Below are positions 52,031-60,070 of a stretch of 64,000 bases of DNA, in pieces. Each line of letters opens with the position of its first letter. The stretch's first letter is position 1. Under the pieces are notes generated by a model. The model saw only the letters and a list, made by a program, of their open reading frames with translations. It was not told the origin of the DNA and ran no database searches. This stretch comes from JAIQFL01 sp035295745 (GTDB lineage: Bacteria; Acidobacteriota; Terriglobia; Bryobacterales; Bryobacteraceae). The translations under genes were made by a program, and so were the position numbers. The DNA is taken from positions 1 through 64,000 of the forward strand of contig DATGIL010000072.1 of the NCBI GenBank assembly GCA_035295745.1, written 5' to 3'.

Positions 52031-52516
52031 GTGCCGGCCGCGAGCGCGACCGGTGAGCAATTGAGTAGATTCCACACGTTACGGCGAGAACAGTGGATTC
52101 CGCGGCCCCTGGATGAAGTCTTCGCATTCTTCGCCGATGCGAAAAATCTTGAAAAGCTGACGCCTTCGTGGCTCGGATTCCGCATCCTTACGCCAGGCTC
52201 GATTAGCATCGATGCGGGAACCGAGATTCACTACCGGCTGAGGCTGCATGGCCTCCCGGTCGAATGGATCACGCGCATCCGCAGGTGGAACCCGCCTTCC
52301 TGCTTTGTCGATGTGCAGTGGAAAGGTCCTTACCGGCTCTGGCATCACACGCATCGATTCGAATCGAAGGATGGCGGCACCCGCATGCGGGACACGGTGA
52401 GATACCGCCTTCCGTTCGGGTTGCTCGGCAGCATCGTGCGACTTCTGGTGGTGCGCCGCGATCTGGAGCGCATCTTCGACTACCGCGCGCAAGAGATTCG
52501 GGAAATCTTCCGCTGA
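52031..52516 (+). CDS. SRPBCC-family (START-like) protein
   Basis: A 161-residue protein of the SRPBCC superfamily, a helix-grip fold that holds hydrophobic ligands. The opening REQWIPRPLDEVFAFFADAK, then LEKLTPSWLGFRILTPG and the closing LLGSIVRLLVVRRDLERIFD are typical of the polyketide cyclase/coenzyme Q-binding-like group. The GTG at 52031 is used; a TTG at 52061 is also in frame and starts nearer the homologous region. Ligand unknown. Confidence 0.82.
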   Translation: MPAASATGEQLSRFHTLRREQWIPRPLDEVFAFFADAKNLEKLTPSWLGFRILTPGSISIDAGTEIHYRLRLHGLPVEWITRIRRWNPPSCFVDVQWKGPYRLWHHTHRFESKDGGTRMRDTVRYRLPFGLLGSIVRLLVVRRDLERIFDYRAQEIREIFR

Positions 52517-52521
52517 AGATT

Positions 52522-52549
52522 GTGGCGCGGACACTCCTGTCCGCGCCAC
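52522..52549. terminator. perfect 12-base-pair hairpin between convergent genes
   Basis: GTGGCGCGGACA and TGTCCGCGCCAC, separated by the four-base loop CTCC, make a perfect stem between the SRPBCC gene and the acetate-kinase-like gene on the other strand. It could end both transcripts, although there is no T-run. The same right arm (TGTCCGCGCCAC) recurs at 60054-60065 without its left arm, so it may also be a dispersed repeat of this genome. Confidence 0.6.
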
Positions 52550-52555
52550 GAAGAA

Positions 52556-53644
52556 TTACCTTCTCTGCAAGCAGCGCCACGCGCGGCGCGCCACGATCAA
52601 CTCCTCATTCGTCGCCAGCGCCAGCACAGCCACGCGCGAGCCGTCCCGCGAGACCACCCGATCGCCCGATCCGCCTTCATTCCGCACGGCATCCAGGTCG
52701 ATTCCCAAAAATTCCAGTCCCTGGCAACAAGCCGTGCGCAATCGCGCCGAATTCTCCCCGATGCCGCCCGTGAACGCCACCGCTTCGAGCCCGCCCATCG
52801 CCGCCGCAAATGCTCCGATCGTCTTCTTCACCTGGTAGGCGAACGTGTCGATCGCCAGTTGCGCGGGCCTGCTGCCCTGGGCAGCCGCGGCCTCGATGTC
52901 GCGTAAGTCGCCTCCCGCCACTTGCGACATACCGGCCAGGCCGCCGCCCGTAGACAACTGCCGGCGCACCTCCTGCGTGTCCCATCCGTGACGCTCCATC
53001 ATGTAGAGCACCGCGAAGACATCCAGATCGCCATGACGTGTCGCGTTTTCCAAGCCCGACTGCGGTGAAAAGCCCATCGTCGTATCCACCGACCGTCCGT
53101 CGACGATCGCGCACATACTCGAGCTCCCGCCAAGGTGGCAACTCACCAGCCTGGTATTGTGCCCCAGCATTTCAGCCACGCGTTCGCTCACGTATTGATG
53201 CGACGCGCCGTGGAAGCCGTACTTCGCGACGCCGTCCTCCAGCCACGGACCCGGAACCCCGTAAAGACGCGCGCACTCGGGCATGGTCGCATGGAACTCC
53301 GGCTCGAAGGCCGCGACGATCGGCACCGACGGCATGGCCTCGCGAAAGGCCTCGATGGCCGTCAGGTAGATCGCGTTGTGGGCAGGGGCGGCGGGCAGAA
53401 ACTGGCGGAGCGCCTCCACCACACCATCGTCCACGACGAACGTGCCGCGATAGCGCGGCCCCGCGTGCACCGCTTTGAGCACAATCGCATCGATGGGAGT
53501 GCCGCTCGCGTCCAACTGGCGGATCGCCTCCCGATAGTCCTTCACGCGTTCGAACCGCCCCTTCGCCCGCACGGCTTCGGACGGCATTTCGAGGATCTGA
53601 TACTTCAGCGAGGTAGATCCCAGGTTCGGTATGAGCAGGTTCAC
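52556..53644 (-). CDS. acetate kinase-family protein with altered active-site residues
   Basis: A 362-residue homologue of acetate/butyrate kinase, shorter than the usual ~400. Asn7 (IPNLGSTSLKY), His145 (YGFHGASH), Arg203 (ATRHGD) and the glutamate in ATNEELIV are conserved. But the HRVVHGG segment reads LKAVHAG (Arg to Lys), FDTxFH reads AAFEPEFH at 112-119 (Asp to Glu), and HLGNGxS reads HLGGSSS (Asn to Gly). It may be a divergent acetate/propionate kinase or act on another acyl phosphate. The start is GTG, overlapping the upstream TPR gene stop. No phosphotransacetylase gene is nearby. Confidence 0.82.
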   Translation of the reverse strand: MNLLIPNLGSTSLKYQILEMPSEAVRAKGRFERVKDYREAIRQLDASGTPIDAIVLKAVHAGPRYRGTFVVDDGVVEALRQFLPAAPAHNAIYLTAIEAFREAMPSVPIVAAFEPEFHATMPECARLYGVPGPWLEDGVAKYGFHGASHQYVSERVAEMLGHNTRLVSCHLGGSSSMCAIVDGRSVDTTMGFSPQSGLENATRHGDLDVFAVLYMMERHGWDTQEVRRQLSTGGGLAGMSQVAGGDLRDIEAAAAQGSRPAQLAIDTFAYQVKKTIGAFAAAMGGLEAVAFTGGIGENSARLRTACCQGLEFLGIDLDAVRNEGGSGDRVVSRDGSRVAVLALATNEELIVARRAWRCLQRR

Positions 53645-54786
53645 TTGATCCCGTGGTATTCCGTTTGGATTCGTTTCAGGTTGTTAGTGGCTTGCGCCTG
53701 GAATGGGCTGTTGATGGCGGAGCAGGCGCGGAAGTAGTTCGCGGCGGATTGCGCCATCTCCGCCTTGCCGCTGGCCAGCTTGTAATCGGAGAGCCCCAAA
53801 AGGAACAGCACTTCCGGTTTGAGGCTCGCGAGCGCGGGGCTGGCCTCGATCAGCGGCAGCGCCTTGCGCAAATCCTGATCGGCCTGCGCGTGTTTGTTCT
53901 CGCCCGAGTATTGCTTGCCGCTCATGTACCACGCCAGACCGGTCACCTGGCTGCGGTGCGCATTCCAATCGGCATCGGCCACGCCTTCCGGCTTCGGTTT
54001 GGCGGCCATCACTTCGACAATCTTGGTGGTATAGACGTGTATTTTCTCCGGCTCCTTCTTATTCTGCAGATAGCTGTCGGTCACCACCAGAAGCATGTCT
54101 TCGTTCGACTGGTCAGTGGCCAGAGTTCGCTCCGCCAACGCCACCGCTTTGTCGTTGTTGCCGGCTTGCCGGTAGGCGACGAACAATGGCTGCTGCACCT
54201 TCATGGTGTACTCGCTCTTCGGATTGCGCGCCATCAGGATTTCCGCCAGATCGATCACCACTTTGGGATCGCGCGCCATCAGAGCCGCGTTGAACAGGGC
54301 GTACTCGGAGTAGGTGTCCACTTGCCGTGCGTAGTCGACCTCGTTCTCCCAGCTCTTTATTGCGTCTTCCGAAGCTGGCTTTGGCGAATTCACCATCTTG
54401 CGGGCATTGGCAGAAGTCGTCGCCGACCATTTCTTGATCAGCTCGACATCCTTTTTCTTCTCGGCAGCTTTCAGAGCTTGCAACGCAGCTTCGGGATCGT
54501 CGGGATCGAGCGCCAGGAGTTTCTCCCCGGTGGCGATGATCTTGTCGGCATCGCCCGCCTTCACGTACGAGACCTGCAACTGCTCGAGCACCCAGGTGGA
54601 GGTTTCCAGCTTCGGATATTGGCCGGCGAACTGTTCCATCAGGGCCGCTTTCCTGGCTGGATCGTTCTCTTGCAGAAGCTGCTGCAGGAGTTTTCCTTCG
54701 GGCTTTTCCGCATCGATTTCTTCAAGTCTGTGACGCTGGCCGAAAGCCGCGAGTGAACAGGCAATCAGAATCACCAGGATGCGCAT
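53641..54786 (-). CDS. secreted TPR-like protein
   Basis: A 381-residue protein. The ATG at 54786, with AAGGTGAG just before, starts a signal peptide (ILVILIACSLAAFGQRH). The rest is helical repeats: LQQLLQENDPARKAALMEQF, KLLALDPDDPEAALQALKAA and VALAERTLATDQSNEDMLLV. Such proteins are common in acidobacterial envelopes. It overlaps the acetate-kinase-like gene by four bases (GTGA), so the two are co-translated. No enzymatic domain is seen. Confidence 0.75.
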   Translation of the reverse strand: MRILVILIACSLAAFGQRHRLEEIDAEKPEGKLLQQLLQENDPARKAALMEQFAGQYPKLETSTWVLEQLQVSYVKAGDADKIIATGEKLLALDPDDPEAALQALKAAEKKKDVELIKKWSATTSANARKMVNSPKPASEDAIKSWENEVDYARQVDTYSEYALFNAALMARDPKVVIDLAEILMARNPKSEYTMKVQQPLFVAYRQAGNNDKAVALAERTLATDQSNEDMLLVVTDSYLQNKKEPEKIHVYTTKIVEVMAAKPKPEGVADADWNAHRSQVTGLAWYMSGKQYSGENKHAQADQDLRKALPLIEASPALASLKPEVLFLLGLSDYKLASGKAEMAQSAANYFRACSAINSPFQAQATNNLKRIQTEYHGIK

Positions 54787-54858
54787 ACTCACCTTCCGTG
54801 ACAAGGAATGGCGGCCGGAGGGCTGCCTTGGTTTCGGAATATTATCACAGACGGCGGA

Positions 54859-55833
54859 TTACTGCACGAGGCCGAGTTGCTTCAGTGTGGCTTGCGGCTC
54901 GTCGCCCTCAAACTTGGTGATCGGCGCCTTTTCGCGGCCGTTCTCCAGCGCCACACCATAAGGATAGGCGGTATAGGAAAAGAGCGGCGCAAGCTTGGAG
55001 AAGTCGGAAGAGATTACCGCCTTCAAGCCGGTGTCCCGCAGAAACTGCGAGGCATACTGGGGCATCTCCACCGGGATCGCGACGATCTTCGTCTCGCCCC
55101 AAGCCATCTTCGACATGCGTTTGGCGGCATCGAAACAGTGCATGCACTGCGGATCGAAGAAGAAGAGAAATATCTTGCCGCGCTGCAATGAGTATGGCCT
55201 CGATTCCGGCATGGGAGCGGCTGTACCATCCGCGGCGGGCGCCGCCTGAATGTCTTGCACAGTGGTGGTGTCCGGCGCCTTGGTACCGGTCTGGCGGACT
55301 TCCGCCACCCCGTAGGACACCAGCGCAAAGACCACGACAGCACCAAGAATCAGGAAGGCACTGCGCAGACTCTCCGGTCGCTTTGACCAGATGCCGGCAC
55401 ACACCGCGAGCACCAGCATGATGCCATCACCGATGAAGAAACCGGGTCCCACGGCGCGCTTCAGCCATGGAAAGCAACTGCATTCTTCACCACGCAAAGC
55501 ATTGTAATGGATCGCGATGTAGATCAGAAAAGCGACCAGCAGGACGCTGGTGACGATGGAGCCCCAGCGGCGGAAACGGGGCACGAGGATCAGCACGCCA
55601 CCCACCGTCTCAGCGATGCCGAAGAGAATGGCGGCGGCCTGGCTCAGCGACTCCGGCACCTTAGCCTGCGCCATGCGCATGGCAGCGCCTTGCACATCGG
55701 TAATTTTCCAAAGTCCCGAGGCGAGAAACAGAAGGGCAATCAAAGCGGCGGCCACCCAGCTCAGCGCGGTTTTCCAGCCGGGGAGTTCGAGCGCACCGAA
55801 CCCCGCGTGGGGCTGTGCCATACTGTCGTTCAT
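54859..55833 (-). CDS. MauE/DoxX-type membrane protein fused to a thioredoxin-like domain
   Basis: A 324-residue protein. Residues 20-160 hold four membrane helices (LSWVAAALIALLFLASGLWK, AAILFGIAETVGGVLILVPR, IVTSVLLVAFLIYIAIHY, GDGIMLVLAVCAGIWSK) with cysteines in GEECSCFPWLKRAVGPGFF, the MauE/DoxX redox type. The C-terminal ~130 residues are a thioredoxin-like domain with a CxxC motif in LFFFDPQCMHCFDAAKRM. The membrane part may pass electrons to the periplasmic disulfide domain. The ATG at 55833 is the start that fits the domain; longer upstream frame is not protein-like. Confidence 0.82.
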   Translation of the reverse strand: MNDSMAQPHAGFGALELPGWKTALSWVAAALIALLFLASGLWKITDVQGAAMRMAQAKVPESLSQAAAILFGIAETVGGVLILVPRFRRWGSIVTSVLLVAFLIYIAIHYNALRGEECSCFPWLKRAVGPGFFIGDGIMLVLAVCAGIWSKRPESLRSAFLILGAVVVFALVSYGVAEVRQTGTKAPDTTTVQDIQAAPAADGTAAPMPESRPYSLQRGKIFLFFFDPQCMHCFDAAKRMSKMAWGETKIVAIPVEMPQYASQFLRDTGLKAVISSDFSKLAPLFSYTAYPYGVALENGREKAPITKFEGDEPQATLKQLGLVQ

Positions 55834-55892
55834 GGCCTTATTGTACCCTTTGGATCGTTTGATGGGGCCCGGTGGCGAGTCACCCGCCTGAT

Positions 55893-56384
55893 ATGGTTTC
55901 TCTGATTTGCATACTGCTGTTCGCGTCTTCTCCGACCACCACGGTGGTGGACCAGGTATTCGAAATCCCCGCGAATAAGTGGAAGTATGTGGATGTGACG
56001 CTGGAGAAACCCGCGATTCTGCATGCGGAATACACCGTGGAATCGGGCCCGGACAAAGCGCGTTTGCAGTTGCTGCGGAGTTCCGATCTGGCCCTGCGCG
56101 CCAAGGTTCAACAGGACGCACTCGATGAGACGGAGCCCGGTAAGTCGGGAGGGATCGCACCGCAGCTTCGGTCCACCGGCGAGTACGTGGTGGTAGTGGA
56201 TAACAATCTCGGCGACGAACCGGCGAAAGTGCACTTGAAGATCTGGCTCCGCAAATGGCCGGAGACTGAGATGATCCAGCTCTCTCCGCGACGCCAGTTC
56301 TTTGTGATTCTGCTGAGCTTCGGGACATTCTTCGGCATTGTCACGTGGTCGGCGAGGCGGTTGCTGCGGGGAATCCGGCAGTAA
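55893..56384 (+). CDS. secreted single-pass membrane protein, unknown function
   Basis: A 163-residue protein. It begins with a short signal peptide (MVSLICILLFASSP), then a beta-sandwich-like domain (QVFEIPANKWKYVDVTLEKP, VESGPDKARLQLLRSSDLAL, GEYVVVVDNNLGDEPAKVHL) and ends in one membrane helix (FFVILLSFGTFFGIVTW) with a basic tail. This resembles an anchored extracytoplasmic domain. The ATG at 55893 is preferred to the GTG at 55872. No family could be named. Confidence 0.65.
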   Translation: MVSLICILLFASSPTTTVVDQVFEIPANKWKYVDVTLEKPAILHAEYTVESGPDKARLQLLRSSDLALRAKVQQDALDETEPGKSGGIAPQLRSTGEYVVVVDNNLGDEPAKVHLKIWLRKWPETEMIQLSPRRQFFVILLSFGTFFGIVTWSARRLLRGIRQ

Positions 56385-56395
56385 GCCGTGGGCAC

Positions 56396-57004
56396 ATGTG
56401 GGACTGGCTGAAGAAGAAACCAGATCTCACACCAGAGGATCGTCGCCTCGCGGCGGAAATTAACCTGCCTGATGAAACTCTGCGGGAAATCAAGGCCTCC
56501 GGCGAGAATCTGCGTCAGTTGGAAGGCAGGGATGCGGACGATGAACAGCAGATCCTTCCCGGACTGACTATCGATGTGAAGCACCGGCGTGCGGCGAAAG
56601 TGGTGCGAGATCTTGAGCGTCTGCTTCCGGCGGGGTATATCGCCTTCGTGTCCGGCACGCAGATGGGGATTTATGGCGCGCCTGACGAGGTTTCCGTTCT
56701 GAAGGCGGCTGACCCGTTGGATGCCATCACCGGCATGGGCACCAACGGCAACAATTACGGGATTTATTGTGACATGGTGGCTGCACGGCTTCGCGAGTGG
56801 GACCGCCGCTTTGGCTTGCTGCTCCGCGGCGCCGGCGGCGGCTGGCTCGAAGCCGAGTTCCGCCGCCAACCGGACGACATGATGGCATTCGCCCGCGAGG
56901 TCTACGCATTCTGCCCGGACGTAGTAGACCAAGGCTGCCGTTCCGTGGAGAAGCTGGCTGCGGAAATGAAGCGCCGCAATATGGTCTACCTGTGGTGGGA
57001 CTAG
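56396..57004 (+). CDS. DUF4253-domain protein
   Basis: A 202-residue cytoplasmic protein. The C-terminal ~100 residues match DUF4253: YGIYCDMVAARLREWDRRFG near residue 120, LLRGAGGGWLEAEFRR, MMAFAREVYAFCPDVVDQG and the ending KRRNMVYLWWD. Function of the family is unknown. The ATG at 56396 is chosen because the MWDWLKKKP start gives a plausible N-terminus. It lies 11 bases after the gene before it, and repeats begin six bases after its stop. Confidence 0.78.
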   Translation: MWDWLKKKPDLTPEDRRLAAEINLPDETLREIKASGENLRQLEGRDADDEQQILPGLTIDVKHRRAAKVVRDLERLLPAGYIAFVSGTQMGIYGAPDEVSVLKAADPLDAITGMGTNGNNYGIYCDMVAARLREWDRRFGLLLRGAGGGWLEAEFRRQPDDMMAFAREVYAFCPDVVDQGCRSVEKLAAEMKRRNMVYLWWD

Positions 57005-57010
57005 CAGCAC

Positions 57011-57362
57011 TTGCTGACGCGCGCGGCTCGCAGCGAACGATCCGCGACCGTGAGGGAGCGTCTTCTCCTCTGATCTGTGATCGCTTGCTTACGCGCGCGG
57101 CTCGCAAGCACACGTATCGCGCCGAGCGTAGGGTACGAGCCGCGACCGTGAGGGAGCGCCTCTCACTCTCTGATTCGTGCATCGCTTGCTGACGCGCGCG
57201 GCTCGCAGGCACACATATTGCGCCGAGCGTAGGGTACGAGCCGCGACCGTGAGGGAGCGTCTTCATCCTCTGATCTGTGATCGCTTGCTGACGCGCGCGG
57301 CTCGCAAGTACACGTATCGTGCCGAGCGTAGGGAACGAGCCGCGACCGTGAGGGAGCGTCTT
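57011..57362. repeat. four tandem hairpin-forming repeats (REP-like block)
   Basis: Four copies of a 74-101 base unit start at 57011, 57085, 57186 and 57285. Each opens with TTGCTGACGCGCGCGGCTCG (or a near match) and ends with GCGACCGTGAGGGAGCG. Units 2-4 contain a perfect 9-base inverted repeat, CGCGGCTCG and CGAGCCGCG, around a ~31-base loop; unit 1 has lost ~27 bases of the loop and most of the right arm. No coding frame in it is protein-like. It separates the DUF4253 gene from the convergent secreted gene. Confidence 0.88.
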
Positions 57363-57369
57363 GCGTCGT

Positions 57370-57978
57370 CTACTCGGAGGCGCCCAGGAATTCGAATGTG
57401 TCGGTGTTGGTGCGGACCAGCAGGTGCCCCGCTCCGAGCGGCTTGCCTTCGGTAATGAAGAATACGGCTCCATCCGTCGATTCTCCCTGGGCAAGTTTGG
57501 CCTGCACGAGCGTCAGCGCACTGGCAATTGCCGCCGAACGGACCTTGGTGGCGCTCATGGCGAGAGCCGCCAGGCGCCGCTGCTCGTATCCGTTGGTAGA
57601 TCGCAGATGCGGATTGCCATACACCGCCGCCTCGTAAGCCTGCACCAGCTTGATGACATCGCCCCCGCTTCCCTTTTGAAACAACATGTTGATCACGTTG
57701 CGTGCCGGGGTCGCCCTGATCACTTCGCCATCCGTGCGCACGTAGCTGAAGTCCTCCGGGCGTATTACATAAGGCCCGGGAGAACCATTCGAGACCGCAA
57801 CTTGGATGATTGCGTACTCGTGGAGGTGACTTTGCATCTGGGCGAACATCACGGTCACTCCCGACCGTGTAAGTGCCTGATATTTCAGTCCATTCGACTC
57901 GAATTCGATGACTTGGGCCTGCGCGGAATGGTATAACAACGGGAGTGCCACGATGCACAGCCCCAGAAGCCGCCTCAT
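57370..57978 (-). CDS. secreted protein, unknown function
   Basis: A 202-residue protein. The signal peptide is LLGLCIVALPLLYHSAQAQ. The mature region has a beta-rich half (LKYQALTRSGVTVMFAQMQS, YAIIQVAVSNGSPGPYVIRP) and a helical half (NVINMLFQKGSGGDVIKLVQ, RRLAALAMSATKVRSAAIAS). The sequence resembles conserved hypothetical proteins of acidobacteria but carries no named domain I can place. It ends next to the repeat block and is divergent from pckA. Confidence 0.68.
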   Translation of the reverse strand: MRRLLGLCIVALPLLYHSAQAQVIEFESNGLKYQALTRSGVTVMFAQMQSHLHEYAIIQVAVSNGSPGPYVIRPEDFSYVRTDGEVIRATPARNVINMLFQKGSGGDVIKLVQAYEAAVYGNPHLRSTNGYEQRRLAALAMSATKVRSAAIASALTLVQAKLAQGESTDGAVFFITEGKPLGAGHLLVRTNTDTFEFLGASE

Positions 57979-58022
57979 GAGTCCATATTACGATAGAGGA
58001 TGCCCTGGGGATCGGGAAAAAG

Positions 58023-59636
58023 ATGCTCATCGACCAAACGCAGACTGCCAACGCTGGATTTGGCCCCAGCCGTCATGGACTAGAGAAGCACGGAATTCGC
58101 AATATCAATGCCGCTTACTGGAATCTCGGTACGGCGCATTTGCTGGAACATGCCGTGCAGCGGCGCGAGGGTAATCTCTCGAGCGATGGCTCACTGGTGG
58201 TTCGCACCGGGCAATTCACGGGACGCTCGCCCAAAGACAAATTCATTGTGAGGGACGAGAACACCGACTCCACTGTACATTGGGGCGCCGTGAACCAGCC
58301 CATCTCGGAAGCTCATTTCGATCGGCTGCACGCCAGGATGCTGTCATTCTGGCAGGGTCACGAAGTCTACGTGCAGGACAGCTTCGTGGGCGCCGATCCC
58401 GAATACACCCTGCCGGTTCGTGTGGTGAGTCAATTAGCGTGGCATAATCTCTTTGCCCGCCAGCTCTTCATACGACCGGAGCCAGGCAAACCAGCCCACG
58501 AACCGGAATTTACGATCCTGTTTGCGCCGGATTTCCAGGCCGATCCGGCGCTCGACGGCACCAATTCGGAAACCTGCATTGTTCTAAATTTCAAGAAGCG
58601 GCTGGTGTTGATCTGTGGAACCAGCTATGCCGGCGAGATGAAGAAGTCCGCCTTCACCATCATGAATTACCTTCTGCCGGGCCGCGGCGTCTTTCCGATG
58701 CACTGCTCGGCCAACGTCGGCAAGGCCGGCGATGTGGCGCTGTTCTTCGGACTTTCGGGCACTGGCAAGACCACGCTTTCGGCCGACCCCGAGCGGCGCC
58801 TGATCGGCGACGACGAACATGGCTGGAGCGATCAGGGCGTCTTCAACTTCGAAGGCGGCTGCTATGCCAAGTGCATCCGGCTCTCGAAAGAACAGGAGCC
58901 GCAGATCTGGAATGCTATCCGCTTCGGCACTGTTCTAGAGAATGTGGCGATGAACGTGGAAACTCGCCACCTCGACTTCAACTCCGACGAGATCACGGAA
59001 AACACCCGGGCTGCCTACCCTCTCGACTTCATCGAAGGCGCAGTCCTTCCGAGCGTGGGCGGACATCCCAAAAATGTCATTTTTCTGACCGCCGATGCGT
59101 TTGGCGTGCTTCCCCCGATCTCCAAACTTACGCCCGAGCAGGCTATGTATCACTTCTTGAGCGGCTATACGGCGAAGGTGGCCGGCACCGAGCGTGGGCT
59201 GGGCAAAGAGCCGCAGGCGACCTTCAGCGCCTGTTTCGGTGCACCCTTTCTTCCGCGCCCGGCGGCCACCTATGCGTCGCTGCTGGGCGAGAAGTTGCGG
59301 CGTCACGGCGCTCAATGCTGGCTAGTGAATACCGGCTGGGTGGGCGGCGCATTCGGAGTCGGCGAGCGGATGAAGTTGCGCTACACCCGCGCCATGCTGA
59401 ACGCCGCGATTGCCGGTGAATTGACCAATCTGCCGGCGGAGCCACATCCGGTCTTCCGTGTGGCGGTCCCGAAGTCCTGCCCCGGCGTCCCGTCGCAGTT
59501 TTTGGATGCTCGCGGAATGTGGGCGGAAGGCCACGCCTACGACAAGGCAGCGCACGATTTGAGCCAGCGCTTCAATAAGAATTTCGAAAAGTTCAATCAC
59601 GTCTCCGCCGAGATCGCCAAAGCCGCTCCGGTTTAG
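58023..59636 (+). CDS. pckA: phosphoenolpyruvate carboxykinase (ATP)
   Basis: A 537-residue cytoplasmic enzyme converting oxaloacetate to phosphoenolpyruvate with ATP, the first committed step of gluconeogenesis. The N-terminal domain has VVRTGQFTGRSPKDKFIVRD near residue 60. The P-loop FFGLSGTGKTTLSADPERRL lies near residue 240, followed by the metal-binding GDDEHGWSDQGVFNFEGGCY, and RAAYPLDFIEGAVLPSVGGH with the substrate arginine region. The C-terminal VNTGWVGGAFGVGERM is also typical. Length is normal for the ATP-dependent type. Confidence 0.95.
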   Translation: MLIDQTQTANAGFGPSRHGLEKHGIRNINAAYWNLGTAHLLEHAVQRREGNLSSDGSLVVRTGQFTGRSPKDKFIVRDENTDSTVHWGAVNQPISEAHFDRLHARMLSFWQGHEVYVQDSFVGADPEYTLPVRVVSQLAWHNLFARQLFIRPEPGKPAHEPEFTILFAPDFQADPALDGTNSETCIVLNFKKRLVLICGTSYAGEMKKSAFTIMNYLLPGRGVFPMHCSANVGKAGDVALFFGLSGTGKTTLSADPERRLIGDDEHGWSDQGVFNFEGGCYAKCIRLSKEQEPQIWNAIRFGTVLENVAMNVETRHLDFNSDEITENTRAAYPLDFIEGAVLPSVGGHPKNVIFLTADAFGVLPPISKLTPEQAMYHFLSGYTAKVAGTERGLGKEPQATFSACFGAPFLPRPAATYASLLGEKLRRHGAQCWLVNTGWVGGAFGVGERMKLRYTRAMLNAAIAGELTNLPAEPHPVFRVAVPKSCPGVPSQFLDARGMWAEGHAYDKAAHDLSQRFNKNFEKFNHVSAEIAKAAPV

Positions 59637-60070
59637 CTCGACTTGATCATCCAAGTCCTCAAGGACAGCAAGCCGTCATCGCGCAACCAGCACCGGAGAA
59701 TTGGACAATCAGCAGTATCACGACCTGAAGGCGCGGCTGCGACGGCTCGAGGTGATACCCGGGCGCCAATGTCCTGGGGCGGATTGCTGTCGACAAGCCA
59801 GGGTTCACAGCAACGTTCCATGTCCACCTGGAATTCAGCCCTGACGAGTCCTTAGCTGGACTGCCAGGGCCACCTCCCAGCCCTGCCACACCCGACAATT
59901 CCACCACACCAGGTTCTTTCGCCAGACCTTCATGGAACACATCTTTGCGGCCATACAGGAACAACTCGGGTTTTGAAGCTCGAATCCGCCCAAGGGTCCT
60001 GTAGACGTGCATGAATCATTGACTCCGGGGAGAAGCCCTCGGGCAGGCGCGAGTGTCCGCGCCACGTCGC
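59637..60070. other. gene-poor stretch with a possible repeat half-copy
   Basis: About 430 bases between pckA and the convergent M1 peptidase gene hold only short frames without family-like translations; one plus-strand frame reads NQQYHDLKARLRRLEVIPG, which may be a decayed gene tail. Bases 60054-60065 repeat the right arm (TGTCCGCGCCAC) of the hairpin at 52522-52549. A small GTCCT/AGGAC stem near 59656 could act as a terminator for pckA. Confidence 0.35.

Noticed and set aside
53653..54756. 367-codon plus-strand open frame
   Set aside because: Antisense to the TPR-like protein, which has a signal peptide and ribosome site.
57011..57362. possible CRISPR array
   Set aside because: Units are 74-101 bases with long internal hairpins and no distinct spacers, and no cas genes are near.
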